Notes under the pieces: generated by a model
Databases searched by the model: none
The model's input: the letters and a program-made list of their open reading frames with translations, nothing else
Told to the model about the DNA's origin: nothing
Part shown: one piece after another, positions 18,032-27,262 of the stretch
Layout of the letters: every line of letters starts with the position of its first letter
How positions within the stretch are numbered: position 1 is the stretch's first letter
Assembly: GCF_000186345.1 (NCBI RefSeq)
Contig: NC_014962.1
Location: forward strand, 3,810,450-3,874,449
Direction of reading: 5' to 3'
DNA from: Isosphaera pallida ATCC 43644
GTDB taxonomy: Bacteria > Planctomycetota > Planctomycetia > Isosphaerales > Isosphaeraceae
DNA length: 64,000 nt
Translations under genes and position numbers: made by a program

Positions 18032-19642
18032 TCATTGCAACCCGTTGGGTTCGCCACGGACGGGGGGGGGAGGGAGGGTCAGCGCGTCGAGCAGGCCGCG
18101 GGCTTTATGTAAGGTTTCCTCATACTCGGCCTGGGGGTCGGAGTCGGCCACGATGCCGCCGCCCACTTGGAAGCTCACCTGATCGCGTTCGATGATCGCG
18201 GTGCGGATGGCGATGTTGAAACGAGCGGATCCCCCGCGGCCAATCCAGCCGATGGCTCCGGTGTAGGGGCCGCGCCGCACGGGTTCCAGTTCGTCGATGA
18301 TTTGCATGGCTCGGATTTTAGGCGCGCCGGTGATTGAGCCGCCGGGGAACATCGCCTCCAGGACCGTGGCGGGGTCGGCGTTGGGTTTGAGGGTGCCCTC
18401 GACGGTCGCCACCAGGTGGTGAACCTGAGCGTGGCTTTCCAAGGTGAGTGGTTCCCGAACCCGCACGCCGCCGGGGATGCAAACCTTGCCAAGGTCGTTG
18501 CGTTCCAGATCCACGATCATAGTGAGCTCAGCGCGGTCTTTAGGGGAGTTCAGCAGCGCTTCGGCCTCGGCGCGGTCCTCGTCGGGGTTGGGGTGTCGGG
18601 GTCGGGTGCCCTTGATGGGACGGGTGACGATCCGATCGCCAGTCACGGTGTAAAACCATTCGGGGCTGGCCGACACCAGCGCCCGGTCATGCCAACCGTG
18701 ACCTCGCCGCGTGTTGGGTTCAGACAGGCCGACAAAGGCGGCGAAGGGGGCCGGCGCTCGTTCCATCAGACGTTCATGCAGCCAGAGCGGGTCGCCCTGG
18801 TATGCCGCGTGAAAGCGTTGAGCCAGGTTGACCTGAAAAATGTCGCCGGCGTGGATATACTCAATCGCGCGTGCCACTGCGCGACAGTGTTCCTCGGGCT
18901 GGCGGTCGGGTCGAACTGGGTCGAGGTGAGGCGGCGGCGGAGAGAGAGCCTCGTGGGCGTCGAGAAGCCGCTCCTTCCAGGCCTCCAGGCGATGTTGGAG
19001 GTGACGCGGTCCCTCCCCAAGCAGATCGAAGGCCCAAAGGGTGGTTGTGTGTCGCTGGTGATCGATCGCCACCAGTGTGTCGTAAAGTCCCAGGGCGACA
19101 TCGGGCAGATCGCTGCGACGAGGAGCCCGCCGGGGTACGCGCTCCAACAAAGCTCCGAAATCGTAACCGATGAAACCGGCCAGACCCCCGGCGAAGGGGG
19201 GAGGCGAGAGGGGGGGGAGAGGCGTTGGCGTCGCGGCGGGGCCAACGTGGGAATTGGTTGCGGCATCGAGTCCGGCCCATCGGATGAGGTGCCGCAGCGC
19301 CACGCGGGCCTGATCGTCGCCTGACTCGACTCGGCCGGTTGGATCGACGAAGCGCCAGGCGTTCGCCGTGATCTCGAACCAGGCGCGGGGTTGGGCGGTG
19401 AGGATCGACCAACGGCCCGCCACGCCAAAACGTTCAGGGCCGCCGCCGGTTTCCAGGAGGATGGGTCGATCCATGCGAGCCACCGTCCACGCCCAGCGGC
19501 GCGGATGCCCACAGGGTTGGTGGGGCAATTCCAGGCAAAGACTACGGACTCCGATCTCGAGCCTAGTTGGGTCGGTCGGCGAGCCGCGGGGCGTTGTGAT
19601 CACGAGCCGTTGGTCCAGTTCCAGTGGACTCATCGAATCCAA
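18032..19642 (-). CDS. pabB: Para-aminobenzoate synthase component I (PabB-like chorismate-utilising enzyme)
   Basis: A 536-residue chorismate-binding enzyme. The C-terminal catalytic core is well conserved: GDIFQVNLAQRF, TRPIKGTRPR, EDRAEAEALLNSPKDRAEL, MIVDLERNDLGKVC, FPGGSITGAPKIRAM and AGGGIVADSDP-like FQVGGGIVADSDP. The PIKGT motif with Lys is typical of aminodeoxychorismate synthase (folate route); anthranilate synthase TrpE normally has PLAGT here. It therefore probably makes 4-amino-4-deoxychorismate with a glutaminase partner that is not in the window. The TTG at 19642 is used because GAGGTG lies eight bases upstream; the ATG at 19633 is three codons further in. TrpE remains an alternative. 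Confidence 0.85.
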   Translation of the reverse strand: MDSMSPLELDQRLVITTPRGSPTDPTRLEIGVRSLCLELPHQPCGHPRRWAWTVARMDRPILLETGGGPERFGVAGRWSILTAQPRAWFEITANAWRFVDPTGRVESGDDQARVALRHLIRWAGLDAATNSHVGPAATPTPLPPLSPPPFAGGLAGFIGYDFGALLERVPRRAPRRSDLPDVALGLYDTLVAIDHQRHTTTLWAFDLLGEGPRHLQHRLEAWKERLLDAHEALSPPPPHLDPVRPDRQPEEHCRAVARAIEYIHAGDIFQVNLAQRFHAAYQGDPLWLHERLMERAPAPFAAFVGLSEPNTRRGHGWHDRALVSASPEWFYTVTGDRIVTRPIKGTRPRHPNPDEDRAEAEALLNSPKDRAELTMIVDLERNDLGKVCIPGGVRVREPLTLESHAQVHHLVATVEGTLKPNADPATVLEAMFPGGSITGAPKIRAMQIIDELEPVRRGPYTGAIGWIGRGGSARFNIAIRTAIIERDQVSFQVGGGIVADSDPQAEYEETLHKARGLLDALTLPPPPVRGEPNGLQ

Positions 19643-19689
19643 CCCGAATTCACCTCAAAGAGAGGGGGCAAGTTCGGTGGGGTGGGAGC

Positions 19690-22629
19690 TTAGCGTTCGG
19701 CCTTCCCACGCCATTCACGGTCGAGGTCCTGAGCTTCGGGCAGGGTCGGGTCGGCCTGGAGAATGGCGTCAAGACGTTGGCGGGCCTCGTCGCGTTGGCC
19801 GGCAGCCCACTCGGCGCGGGCGAGCTTGACACCAAGCAATGCCAGCTTCTTGGGCTGGAGTTGCAGCGCGACTTTGTACTCGGCAACCGCCCGGTCGGCC
19901 TGGTTCTGGCCCAGATGCGCGTCGGCCAAGAGTTCATGACATTCGGGATCATACACGTCAATGTACAAGCATTCTTTACCCCAACGCGCGGCCTGGTCGA
20001 ACTCGCCGCGTTGGAGGTGGCGTTTAGCGAGTTCTTTGCGGAGGGTCAGGTCGTCGGCGTCGTTGAGGGCGAGCTTAGCGAGGTCTTCCAGAAAGGCGTC
20101 CACTCGTTTCTGGCGGAGGTGGACGCGGGCAAGACCGGCGATCCACTTGCTGTTGGAGGGGTCGAGGCGGCGGGCGGTCTCGAAGAGGCGTTCGGCTTCG
20201 TCGAGGTTGCCGGCCTTCATTTCCAGTTGGCCCAGCAGATCGACAACCCGTTCGTTGGGGTTTTCGGGATCGAGGGCTGGTTTGAGGACGGCGCGGGCCG
20301 CTTCTTCGTCGCCGATGGTTTCCAGCAACCGCGCTTTAACGTAGGCGGCCAGTGGTTGTTTGGGGTTGAGCTTGAGAGCTTTATCAGCGAAGGGGCGGGC
20401 TTCCCGCAGATCGCGTCGCGAGAAGTGTTCGTAGGCCATCTTGGCGTTGAGGTCGGCGTTTTCCGGGTCGGCTTTGAGCCTATCTTGAAGTTTGGAAAAG
20501 GTGATTGGCTCTTCCGACTCGACACGGGCTTTGAGGGTGCGCACTTCGGCGTCGAGGAAGTCGAGGTAACCGGCTTCGAAGTCCTCCTTGGGGATGCCGA
20601 AGGCGTCGGGGACGGCTTGGTCGGTGGTGAGTCCCCGGCGATAGGCGTCGAGCAGGCGGATGTGGGCTTGGGGACCGAACCGTTGGGTCATGTACTGGGC
20701 GTAGAGTTGGGCTTGACAGTAGGCCAGTTGGCGTTCTTCGGGTTCGGAGGGGCGAATGAAACCGAGGTTGATGGTGTCCAGGTTGAGCAATTTGCGGGCT
20801 GGCACCCGCACCAGCAGCATTTTGTTCCACTCTTGGGGCCGGGGGTAGCCTTCGGAGTTGACCGCCAGGGCTTCGGTGTACCAGTGGGGAATGTTGAATT
20901 CGGTTTGTTGAAGGTTGAGAACGTGAACCATTTCATGCTTCAACACCCGCGCCCAGTTGTAAGGACGTTGGGTAGCGCGAGGCGAGGCCATTGCCACCAC
21001 CTTACCAGTGCAGGCTCCAACGGTGGGGATGAACGGCAGGCCGATGGTGCGACCACTAAACCACTGATGATTTTTAAGAATTTCGACTTGAGTTTGGCCT
21101 GGTGGGGTGAAGCCGAGGGTTTGGGAGAGTTCGACGAGAACCTCTTCCAGGTAGTCGGCCATGTAGCGGCCGAGCAATTCGTCTTGAGCTGGATCGACCA
21201 GCACGCGGAAGTGGTTGGTTTCGATGGTGGTGTAGCCTGAAAGGTGGCGCAACACCTTCATCATATTGTCAGCGCGGACGTTGAACGGATCGGCGGCGAA
21301 GGCTTGGTCGAACAGGGTTTTGGCTTCGGCCTCCCGACCGACTTGCATGTGCAGCATCCCCAGTCCGATGATGGCGTCGGCTTGGTTGGGGTCGGCTTCG
21401 ACCGCCTTAAGGAAGGCGCGTTCGGCTTCGGGGTATTTACGGCGATCGGCCAGGCGTTCGCCCAACGCGGCGTAAAAGCGGGCGGGGCGCGGATTGTCGG
21501 CCAGGACGGCGAGTTCCGCTGCGCGGGCGGCTGCGTCGTTGAGCAGCAGACGTTGGGCCGCCGCGTAACGCGCCAGAGCGTCCTGATCGCGGGGGTTGAT
21601 CGCCAGGGCCGATTCGGCTGCCTTGAGTGCGTCGGCGAACCGTTCGTCCGAGATATTCAAATCGGCCAGCAGCACGTAGGCTGGCAGATAGCTGGGATTG
21701 ATCTCCAGGGCCCGTTGGGCTTTCTCGCGTCCGGCGGCCAGTTTGTATCCATTGAGGTCGGCCTGGCCTAACGTGGTCAGCACTTCGGGCGCGAGCGGGT
21801 TGATCGTCAGGGCGCGTTGCAACTCAGGCATTGCTAGGCGTTCGTTGTAACCGGCCAGAAAGAGGCGTCCTTCCAGCCAGGCCGCTTGCCAGCAATGGCG
21901 GTCGGTCGTGATGGCTTGTTCGTAAATGACGTTGATCACGTCGTTGAGTGATTGCGCTAGGTCTTCGCCGCGGGCCTCAGCGCGGAAGTAGAGTTCGGCG
22001 GCCTGGCCGACCAGGAGCAGGGCTTCGGGGTCGGTTTTGAGTCGTTCGGCCTGTTCGTTCTGGAGATCGACAAACCATCGGCAGGCGTTGACGGCGTCTT
22101 CCAGCTTGCCGGTTTCGCGCAGCAGCTGGGCGTCCACCCAACGGGCCAGCAGATGATTGTCGTCCTGGGCGCGGGCTTGGGCGGTTCGTTCGGCGGCGGC
22201 TTCCCAGCGTCCCCGGCTGAACTCCAGATCGGCCAGGAGGGCCAGCAGGTCGGGGTTGGCCGGGGCGGCCTTGATGGCTTCCTCCAAAATACGCGTCGCC
22301 TCGTCGAGTTCTCCCTGGGCGCGGAGGCAGATGGCTTGCGCCCGCGCGACTTCGGCGGCCAAGTCGGAATCCTGGTGAACCCGGGGCGATTGGCTGAGGG
22401 CTTCGAGTTGTTCCCGGGCAGTGGCGGTCTTGCCAACTTGCAGGGCTTTGAGGGCTTGGGCAAGCTGATCCCGTTCGTTCTCCTGAGCGGCTTGGATCGT
22501 TCGAACCCAAACGCCGGCCGCTTGGGTTGTCAACCTCCCTTCTCCAACGCCTACCAGTGAACCGAGCGTGAGCGCCGCGAGGGGCACAGTCACTCCCATC
22601 AAGCGGTGTGATCCCATCATGGAAAGCAA
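19690..22629 (-). CDS. Exported TPR protein with gluzincin (peptidase MA-like) domain
   Basis: A 979-residue protein with a signal-like N-terminus (LMGVTVPLAALTLGSLVG). Residues ~45-475 hold many tetratricopeptide repeats (YPEAERAFLKAVEADPNQADA and similar). The middle (~480-700) is a zincin domain: RVLKHEMVHVLNL gives HExxH and WYTEALA about 20 residues later gives the third ligand Glu, the pattern of the peptidase MA-like gluzincins. More TPRs follow to the C-terminus. The metal site looks intact, so it may be an active protease, presumably outside the cytoplasm with TPRs binding partners (inference). It lies 47 bp upstream of pabB on the same strand. Confidence 0.85.
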   Translation of the reverse strand: MLSMMGSHRLMGVTVPLAALTLGSLVGVGEGRLTTQAAGVWVRTIQAAQENERDQLAQALKALQVGKTATAREQLEALSQSPRVHQDSDLAAEVARAQAICLRAQGELDEATRILEEAIKAAPANPDLLALLADLEFSRGRWEAAAERTAQARAQDDNHLLARWVDAQLLRETGKLEDAVNACRWFVDLQNEQAERLKTDPEALLLVGQAAELYFRAEARGEDLAQSLNDVINVIYEQAITTDRHCWQAAWLEGRLFLAGYNERLAMPELQRALTINPLAPEVLTTLGQADLNGYKLAAGREKAQRALEINPSYLPAYVLLADLNISDERFADALKAAESALAINPRDQDALARYAAAQRLLLNDAAARAAELAVLADNPRPARFYAALGERLADRRKYPEAERAFLKAVEADPNQADAIIGLGMLHMQVGREAEAKTLFDQAFAADPFNVRADNMMKVLRHLSGYTTIETNHFRVLVDPAQDELLGRYMADYLEEVLVELSQTLGFTPPGQTQVEILKNHQWFSGRTIGLPFIPTVGACTGKVVAMASPRATQRPYNWARVLKHEMVHVLNLQQTEFNIPHWYTEALAVNSEGYPRPQEWNKMLLVRVPARKLLNLDTINLGFIRPSEPEERQLAYCQAQLYAQYMTQRFGPQAHIRLLDAYRRGLTTDQAVPDAFGIPKEDFEAGYLDFLDAEVRTLKARVESEEPITFSKLQDRLKADPENADLNAKMAYEHFSRRDLREARPFADKALKLNPKQPLAAYVKARLLETIGDEEAARAVLKPALDPENPNERVVDLLGQLEMKAGNLDEAERLFETARRLDPSNSKWIAGLARVHLRQKRVDAFLEDLAKLALNDADDLTLRKELAKRHLQRGEFDQAARWGKECLYIDVYDPECHELLADAHLGQNQADRAVAEYKVALQLQPKKLALLGVKLARAEWAAGQRDEARQRLDAILQADPTLPEAQDLDREWRGKAER

Positions 22630-22859
22630 AGCCTCATGGATCGTTAAACGTTGGGGCGGAGCGAATGGAATGGGAAGGTGCCGGTAGGTCAGGGACGAAG
22701 GGGGTCAGGACGCGCTGGGTTGACGACCGCGGTTGGGACGATTGCGTGGAACACGCCATGACCTGAGCCGGAGAAAGACGGATCGCGCTGCGGCGGCTTG
22801 GGTGGAGCGGTTCGGGTCGCGGAACCGAATGTCCCGGTTTGTGCCGGATCAATCCAAGG

Positions 22860-23648
22860 TCACTGTGTTGGAGAGGCGGTGACCTTGCCAGTGGCGGCCC
22901 ATTCGACGCCCCGGCGCATCCATTCGCGGAACTCCGGCGAGCTCATCGCCTCTTCGTCATGGCCCAGCACGTTTTGATAAACTCGTCCTGATCCGTAGGT
23001 GGCGACCCAGATGATGGGTTCGTCCTTGCCGGTGCCCCGAGGCAGCTTGGGGTCGGAGTAGGCGGTGGCCAGCACGGTGGCTCCTGGAGGGATCATGGAA
23101 TTCTGGTAAAGTTCGTCGAGCTTGTGGACGAACTCGGAGGGCATCCCGTCGGAGATGGGATGGGAGACAGCGGTTTTCTTGACCGTGAACACATGCTTGG
23201 GACCATGAAAACCTTGGGCGCGCCAGCCGCCGGCGATCGCCTTCTCGAACTCCTCCCAGTTGGGCTTGGTGAACGCCGAGGAGGCGTGATGGAACACGAC
23301 CAGACCCTTGCCGCCCCGGATGGCGTCGAGGAATGCGTTCTTGTTGGCGTCGGTCCATCGAGTTTCCGGCGCGCCGTTGGCGGTGTCCTTGTAATTGAGC
23401 AACAGCACGTCGTACCGCGCCAGGTTTTCCGGGGTGAGGTCGTCGGCGGGCTTGGTGGTGATGTCAACCTGAATGCGCCCGGTCTCGGGCAGGAACTCCT
23501 CGAACACACGGGTGGTGGTTTTCCAGTCGTGGCCGTGGTCGCCGGTGATGATGAGGAGTTTGACCGGCTCGGGCGGTTGAGGAGACGTGAGGGGGGCAAT
23601 GGGAATTCCCAGGCTCAGCGAGACCAAAGCGGCGCAAAGGGTTGTCAT
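22860..23648 (-). CDS. Exported ThuA-domain protein
   Basis: A 262-residue protein with a short signal peptide (TTLCAALVSLSLGIPIAP) followed by a complete ThuA-like fold, related to class I glutamine amidotransferases. Matching features are KLLIITGDHGHDWKTTT, YDVLLLNYKDT, GGKGLVVFHHASSAF, HPISDGMP and YGSGRVYQNVLGHD. ThuA proteins are linked to sugar (trehalose) utilisation and are greatly expanded in planctomycetes, but their chemistry is unsettled. It probably works in the cell envelope. Neighbouring genes do not define a substrate, although a GH15-like gene lies just upstream on the same strand. Confidence 0.86.
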   Translation of the reverse strand: MTTLCAALVSLSLGIPIAPLTSPQPPEPVKLLIITGDHGHDWKTTTRVFEEFLPETGRIQVDITTKPADDLTPENLARYDVLLLNYKDTANGAPETRWTDANKNAFLDAIRGGKGLVVFHHASSAFTKPNWEEFEKAIAGGWRAQGFHGPKHVFTVKKTAVSHPISDGMPSEFVHKLDELYQNSMIPPGATVLATAYSDPKLPRGTGKDEPIIWVATYGSGRVYQNVLGHDEEAMSSPEFREWMRRGVEWAATGKVTASPTQ

Positions 23649-23829
23649 AGCGGGCGGCTCCGTTGCGGAATTGCGGATACGCGGGCGAATAGACGGTGAG
23701 GTCGTGGGGAGGAAGGTGATTGGAATCGCTGCCGGGTTGGGGTTGGGCGTGGTGTGGCGCAGAACGCGGCCTCACCAGTGGCGACGGTGTAGGGACGCAA
23801 CTTTGCGAGGCGAAGGCGGTCCTTGGGTT

Positions 23830-26800
23830 TTAGAGACGAGCCGGGTTGGATTTGGTTTCTTGAGCGAAACGGGGGGTGTGGGGCGCAGGATCGGCGGCGG
23901 GTGGGCTGGTCACGGCCGTGACCCAGGAGGAGGTGGATACCGGGAGGCAACGCCAGCTCCAACGCCCTTGCCAGCAGCCCGCCGGCAGGACGGTCTCGAA
24001 TTCCAGATGGCGACGGGTTGAATCGAACCGTGGCAGGCTTGCGATGGGGATGGGGGAGGGGTCTCCCCGAACCAGCCAGGAAGTTCGATCGAACTGACCG
24101 GAGTGGGGACAGACCACGGCGACTTCCAGACGCAGAGAGTCCGCCAACCGCGAAGTGACGGTCAGATGGAATTGGTGGCCCTGGGAATCCTGAGACTGTT
24201 CCAGCTTATAGCCGATCGACCCGTCGGGCAAGTCGCGCTCCAGACCGATCCGGGGCCAATCGGGGAGCAAGATCGGTCGCAATTGGACCACCCGGTTCAG
24301 AAGATCGATCTCCAGACCGGCCAGGTCCAAGTGAAGGTCGAGCAGCCAGACGTAAAACATGAGAAGACCCTGTTCCATCCTCTCGGTTTCGCTCCGAGGG
24401 CGGGCCGAGACTCGAAGGCGGGTGCCAAGATCGTCGAGGCGGGACAAGAGGGCGTCCAGGAAGTCCAGACCAGCGCGAAGATCCTCGACTCGTCCGGTTT
24501 CTCGACCGCGTTGTAACAAGTAGCGAGCCATCCAGAGCGTCGCCAGCGCGGAGAGTTCCGGCTCGGGGATCAAACCCAATTCCAAGGCCGAGTCGGCCGA
24601 ACGGGCGGGGTCGTGGCTCCAGCGGACTAGGGCGAGTTGGTCGTCGGGGAGACGGTTGAAATTGAGGATCGCCTCCGCGCTGCGGACCACCCGGGGGTCG
24701 TCGGGGGGGAGCAGACCGAACGGCAGGTGAGCCGAGAGCAGGTTGATGGAGATGGTGGGGGAGGCGTCGATGAGCAGTTCGGGGTCGTCGGGCCAGAAGT
24801 GATGGACTTTGGAGAACCGCCGGGCGTCGAGGAATCGTCCCGTGATTGGATCGACTAGGCCGGGGCGGGGTGGGCTTGAGGATTTGTCCAGGAGGGCAGG
24901 CGGAGAGGCTGGCGAAGTCACCGTTGTGTCGTGGTTGGAACCAACTTGAGCGGGCGTGGGGTCGGTGTGGGATTGGCCACAGTGCAAGGATTCGGTGGCG
25001 TCCGATTCGCCAAGGATACCCTGACGCCAGATCAGGTCGGCTCGTTCCTCCCAGGCCGTGGCCAGTTGGGTGTGGCCAAGCATCCGAGCCATTCGGGCTG
25101 AGGCTCTTAGACCGGCCACGATGGCGCAGTTGGAGTGAAGGAAGGCTCCATAGCGGCGATCCCACAGCCCGGCGCTGCGAACCAGCCGCAGGTCGTCCAA
25201 CCAGCGGATGGCTGGGTGGCCGGCGTCGCCCATACAGACCTCGGCGGCTCGTTGGATAATCGGCCAAAACCGTTGGACCAGGCTGGCGTCGCCGGCTCGC
25301 TTGAGATGACGTTCCAGCACCCAAGGGATAATGGCGGTTTGGTCGATCGCGGGGGTTTCCCATTCGGGTACGCCGTCGATGGTGTACTTGCCGAACCAGT
25401 AGCGATGGGTCGGTTGGTCCTGAACCACGCGGGCCAACCAGTCGAAGGCGGAGAGGGCCAGGTCGAATTGACCCAAACGGGAGAACAGATCGGCAGTCAT
25501 CGCCACTTGGCGCGGCACGCAGTAGGCGTTGAGGCCCCGGTCGTAGCCGGCCGCGAATCCCCCGTGATGGGCGTCGCCGTGCAACGCAGCGATTAAGGCA
25601 GCGCGTCGGAAGATCGCTTCTCGGTCGGGCCGTCCCAGGTCCAGCCGGGGGAGTCCCTGGGCGAATGTCCGCCACGCTTCGTCAGCGCGGGCTTCGAGTT
25701 GGTCATGGTCGGTCGAGCGGAACCACTCCAGCGCGGGGCGAATCCAGAAGTCGTAGGTGTGGGTGTCGTTGAGCCAGCCGGTGAAGGCTCCACTAACGAG
25801 AAGATCGACCACCGCCTCGCCCTGGGCCGGCAGGGTCAGGTGGCGCAACAGCATCCCTGAAAACGGGCCGGTTGGCTCATAGCGGATTTCACCGCGATCA
25901 TCCAGCGCCAGGGCGAATTCCAGGGTGGCCAGGCGTCCGAGTTTGACGTTGGCGTGGCCGTGACCCCGGTTGGCGGCGATCAGCACCCGGTCCTCGTCGC
26001 GCCACAATAACGAAACGTCGCCAAAGCCGCCGTTGATCACCGCCGAGACCGCCACGCCGAAGAGCGCTTCGCGGTCGGTGTGGCCTGAGTTGATGATGCG
26101 GAACCGTTTGAAATATTGACCCGGGGCTTCGCCTCCACCCTGATTGGTCGGGCAGGTACCTGAGACGGCCACGAAGTCGGTCTGCTCGACCCGAATGGCA
26201 CCTCCTCGCCAGTGAAGGGTCGTTTCCAAGACGTTGGATTCGTCGCGGTAACGTTGGGTGGCGTTCCAGCGGGTTCGTTCGTGGAACCAGTCGATCCGCT
26301 GCCCCAACGCCAGACCGCCCAGGATGGCTTGGAAGTTGGTGCGGCTGCGCGGTTGGTCTCCTTCGGCAGGGCGAACGTTGGAGTGCAGACCCACCGTGGG
26401 GTAGTACACGTCGGTGGTAACGCCCCGAGCGTCCACTCGCGCTGTCATTTGGCGGTTGCCCACCAGAGCGGTACCGCCGGGCAGGGTCAATTCGTCAGTT
26501 TCGCCGCGTTCCGGCAAGTTGGCTCGCACCACTGCATCCAACGGGTCGCTAGAAATGACGTGGCCGTCCTTCAACCGCGCAAAGGCGCGGTAGCGCAACC
26601 GCTGCTCCACCCCCATGGGCGGAATCGGCACATGCCACAACTGGTTCGGCGGCTTAATTTGAAGCCGGAACCCCGGTAGGCATCCGAAGTCCCGTTCCCC
26701 CACCTGCAACGCCAGCCAGACCTCCACCGCCGTGTCGCTGGGATAAGTGCCCACCACGACCGCCGACCACATGCCGGCCCGAACCGGACCCCCATGCCGA

Positions 26801-26841
26801 CCCTTGGCTGCCGACTCGATCCAACACGTGGACACGCTCAA
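23830..26841 (-). CDS. GH15-like (alpha/alpha)6-barrel glycoside hydrolase homologue with altered active site
   Basis: A 1003-residue protein. Residues ~1-110 look like an added beta-domain. A GH15-type N-terminal super-sandwich follows (ARVDARGVTTDVYYPTVGL), then a helical catalytic barrel from ~residue 400. GVPEWETPAIDQTAIIPWVL and the helix-rich remainder match GH15 glucoamylase/glucodextranase relatives. The active site departs from the family: the substrate-binding W-L/P-R-D motif is YCVPRQVAMTAD, and the general-acid GIWE motif reads GLWDRR. A Pro/Ser-rich insert sits around residue 650. No signal peptide is evident. It may have a different substrate or be non-hydrolytic. The start at 26841 is uncertain. 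Confidence 0.7.
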   Translation of the reverse strand: MSVSTCWIESAAKGRHGGPVRAGMWSAVVVGTYPSDTAVEVWLALQVGERDFGCLPGFRLQIKPPNQLWHVPIPPMGVEQRLRYRAFARLKDGHVISSDPLDAVVRANLPERGETDELTLPGGTALVGNRQMTARVDARGVTTDVYYPTVGLHSNVRPAEGDQPRSRTNFQAILGGLALGQRIDWFHERTRWNATQRYRDESNVLETTLHWRGGAIRVEQTDFVAVSGTCPTNQGGGEAPGQYFKRFRIINSGHTDREALFGVAVSAVINGGFGDVSLLWRDEDRVLIAANRGHGHANVKLGRLATLEFALALDDRGEIRYEPTGPFSGMLLRHLTLPAQGEAVVDLLVSGAFTGWLNDTHTYDFWIRPALEWFRSTDHDQLEARADEAWRTFAQGLPRLDLGRPDREAIFRRAALIAALHGDAHHGGFAAGYDRGLNAYCVPRQVAMTADLFSRLGQFDLALSAFDWLARVVQDQPTHRYWFGKYTIDGVPEWETPAIDQTAIIPWVLERHLKRAGDASLVQRFWPIIQRAAEVCMGDAGHPAIRWLDDLRLVRSAGLWDRRYGAFLHSNCAIVAGLRASARMARMLGHTQLATAWEERADLIWRQGILGESDATESLHCGQSHTDPTPAQVGSNHDTTVTSPASPPALLDKSSSPPRPGLVDPITGRFLDARRFSKVHHFWPDDPELLIDASPTISINLLSAHLPFGLLPPDDPRVVRSAEAILNFNRLPDDQLALVRWSHDPARSADSALELGLIPEPELSALATLWMARYLLQRGRETGRVEDLRAGLDFLDALLSRLDDLGTRLRVSARPRSETERMEQGLLMFYVWLLDLHLDLAGLEIDLLNRVVQLRPILLPDWPRIGLERDLPDGSIGYKLEQSQDSQGHQFHLTVTSRLADSLRLEVAVVCPHSGQFDRTSWLVRGDPSPIPIASLPRFDSTRRHLEFETVLPAGCWQGRWSWRCLPVSTSSWVTAVTSPPAADPAPHTPRFAQETKSNPARL

Positions 26842-27262
26842 GCCTTCGCCCTCCCCACCCGGTTCCCCGATCCCTCGCTCATTCCACGCCCCCGCGATGA
26901 TTGGTCCCGCTTCAGCTTCGAACCAGTCGCTCCTCGCTATCCCCCCCGCCGCCTCCGCCCCCCTCTACTGTCATCTCCAAACCAAAGCAACGTCCTCGCT
27001 GGCCGATTCGTGTTCCCTTCCACTCAATTGCGCCTCGGCTTCAAACCGGTCCAAACCATCCCCCCTCCGCGTTGTATTCCATCCCCATCCCCTCCCAATT
27101 TCAAGACCCGCCCCCCCAATCTTTCAACAGGGCCAGTCTCATTTTTTCGACACCGAACCCTCCCTGTTCGATTCGTTCGATTTTGTTGCCGATATCGGTT
27201 TTGAGATTGCGAAAAAAGGGATTATCGGTTGACTCTGGACGTCTGGGGAGAGGGTTTCACGG
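26842..27262. other. Divergent intergenic region with weak promoter
   Basis: About 420 bp between the GH15-like gene and the outer-membrane barrel gene. TTGAGA (27201-27206) and TATCGG (27223-27228), 16 bp apart, could be the promoter of the barrel gene. The rest is pyrimidine-rich and contains nothing recognised. Confidence 0.4.
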
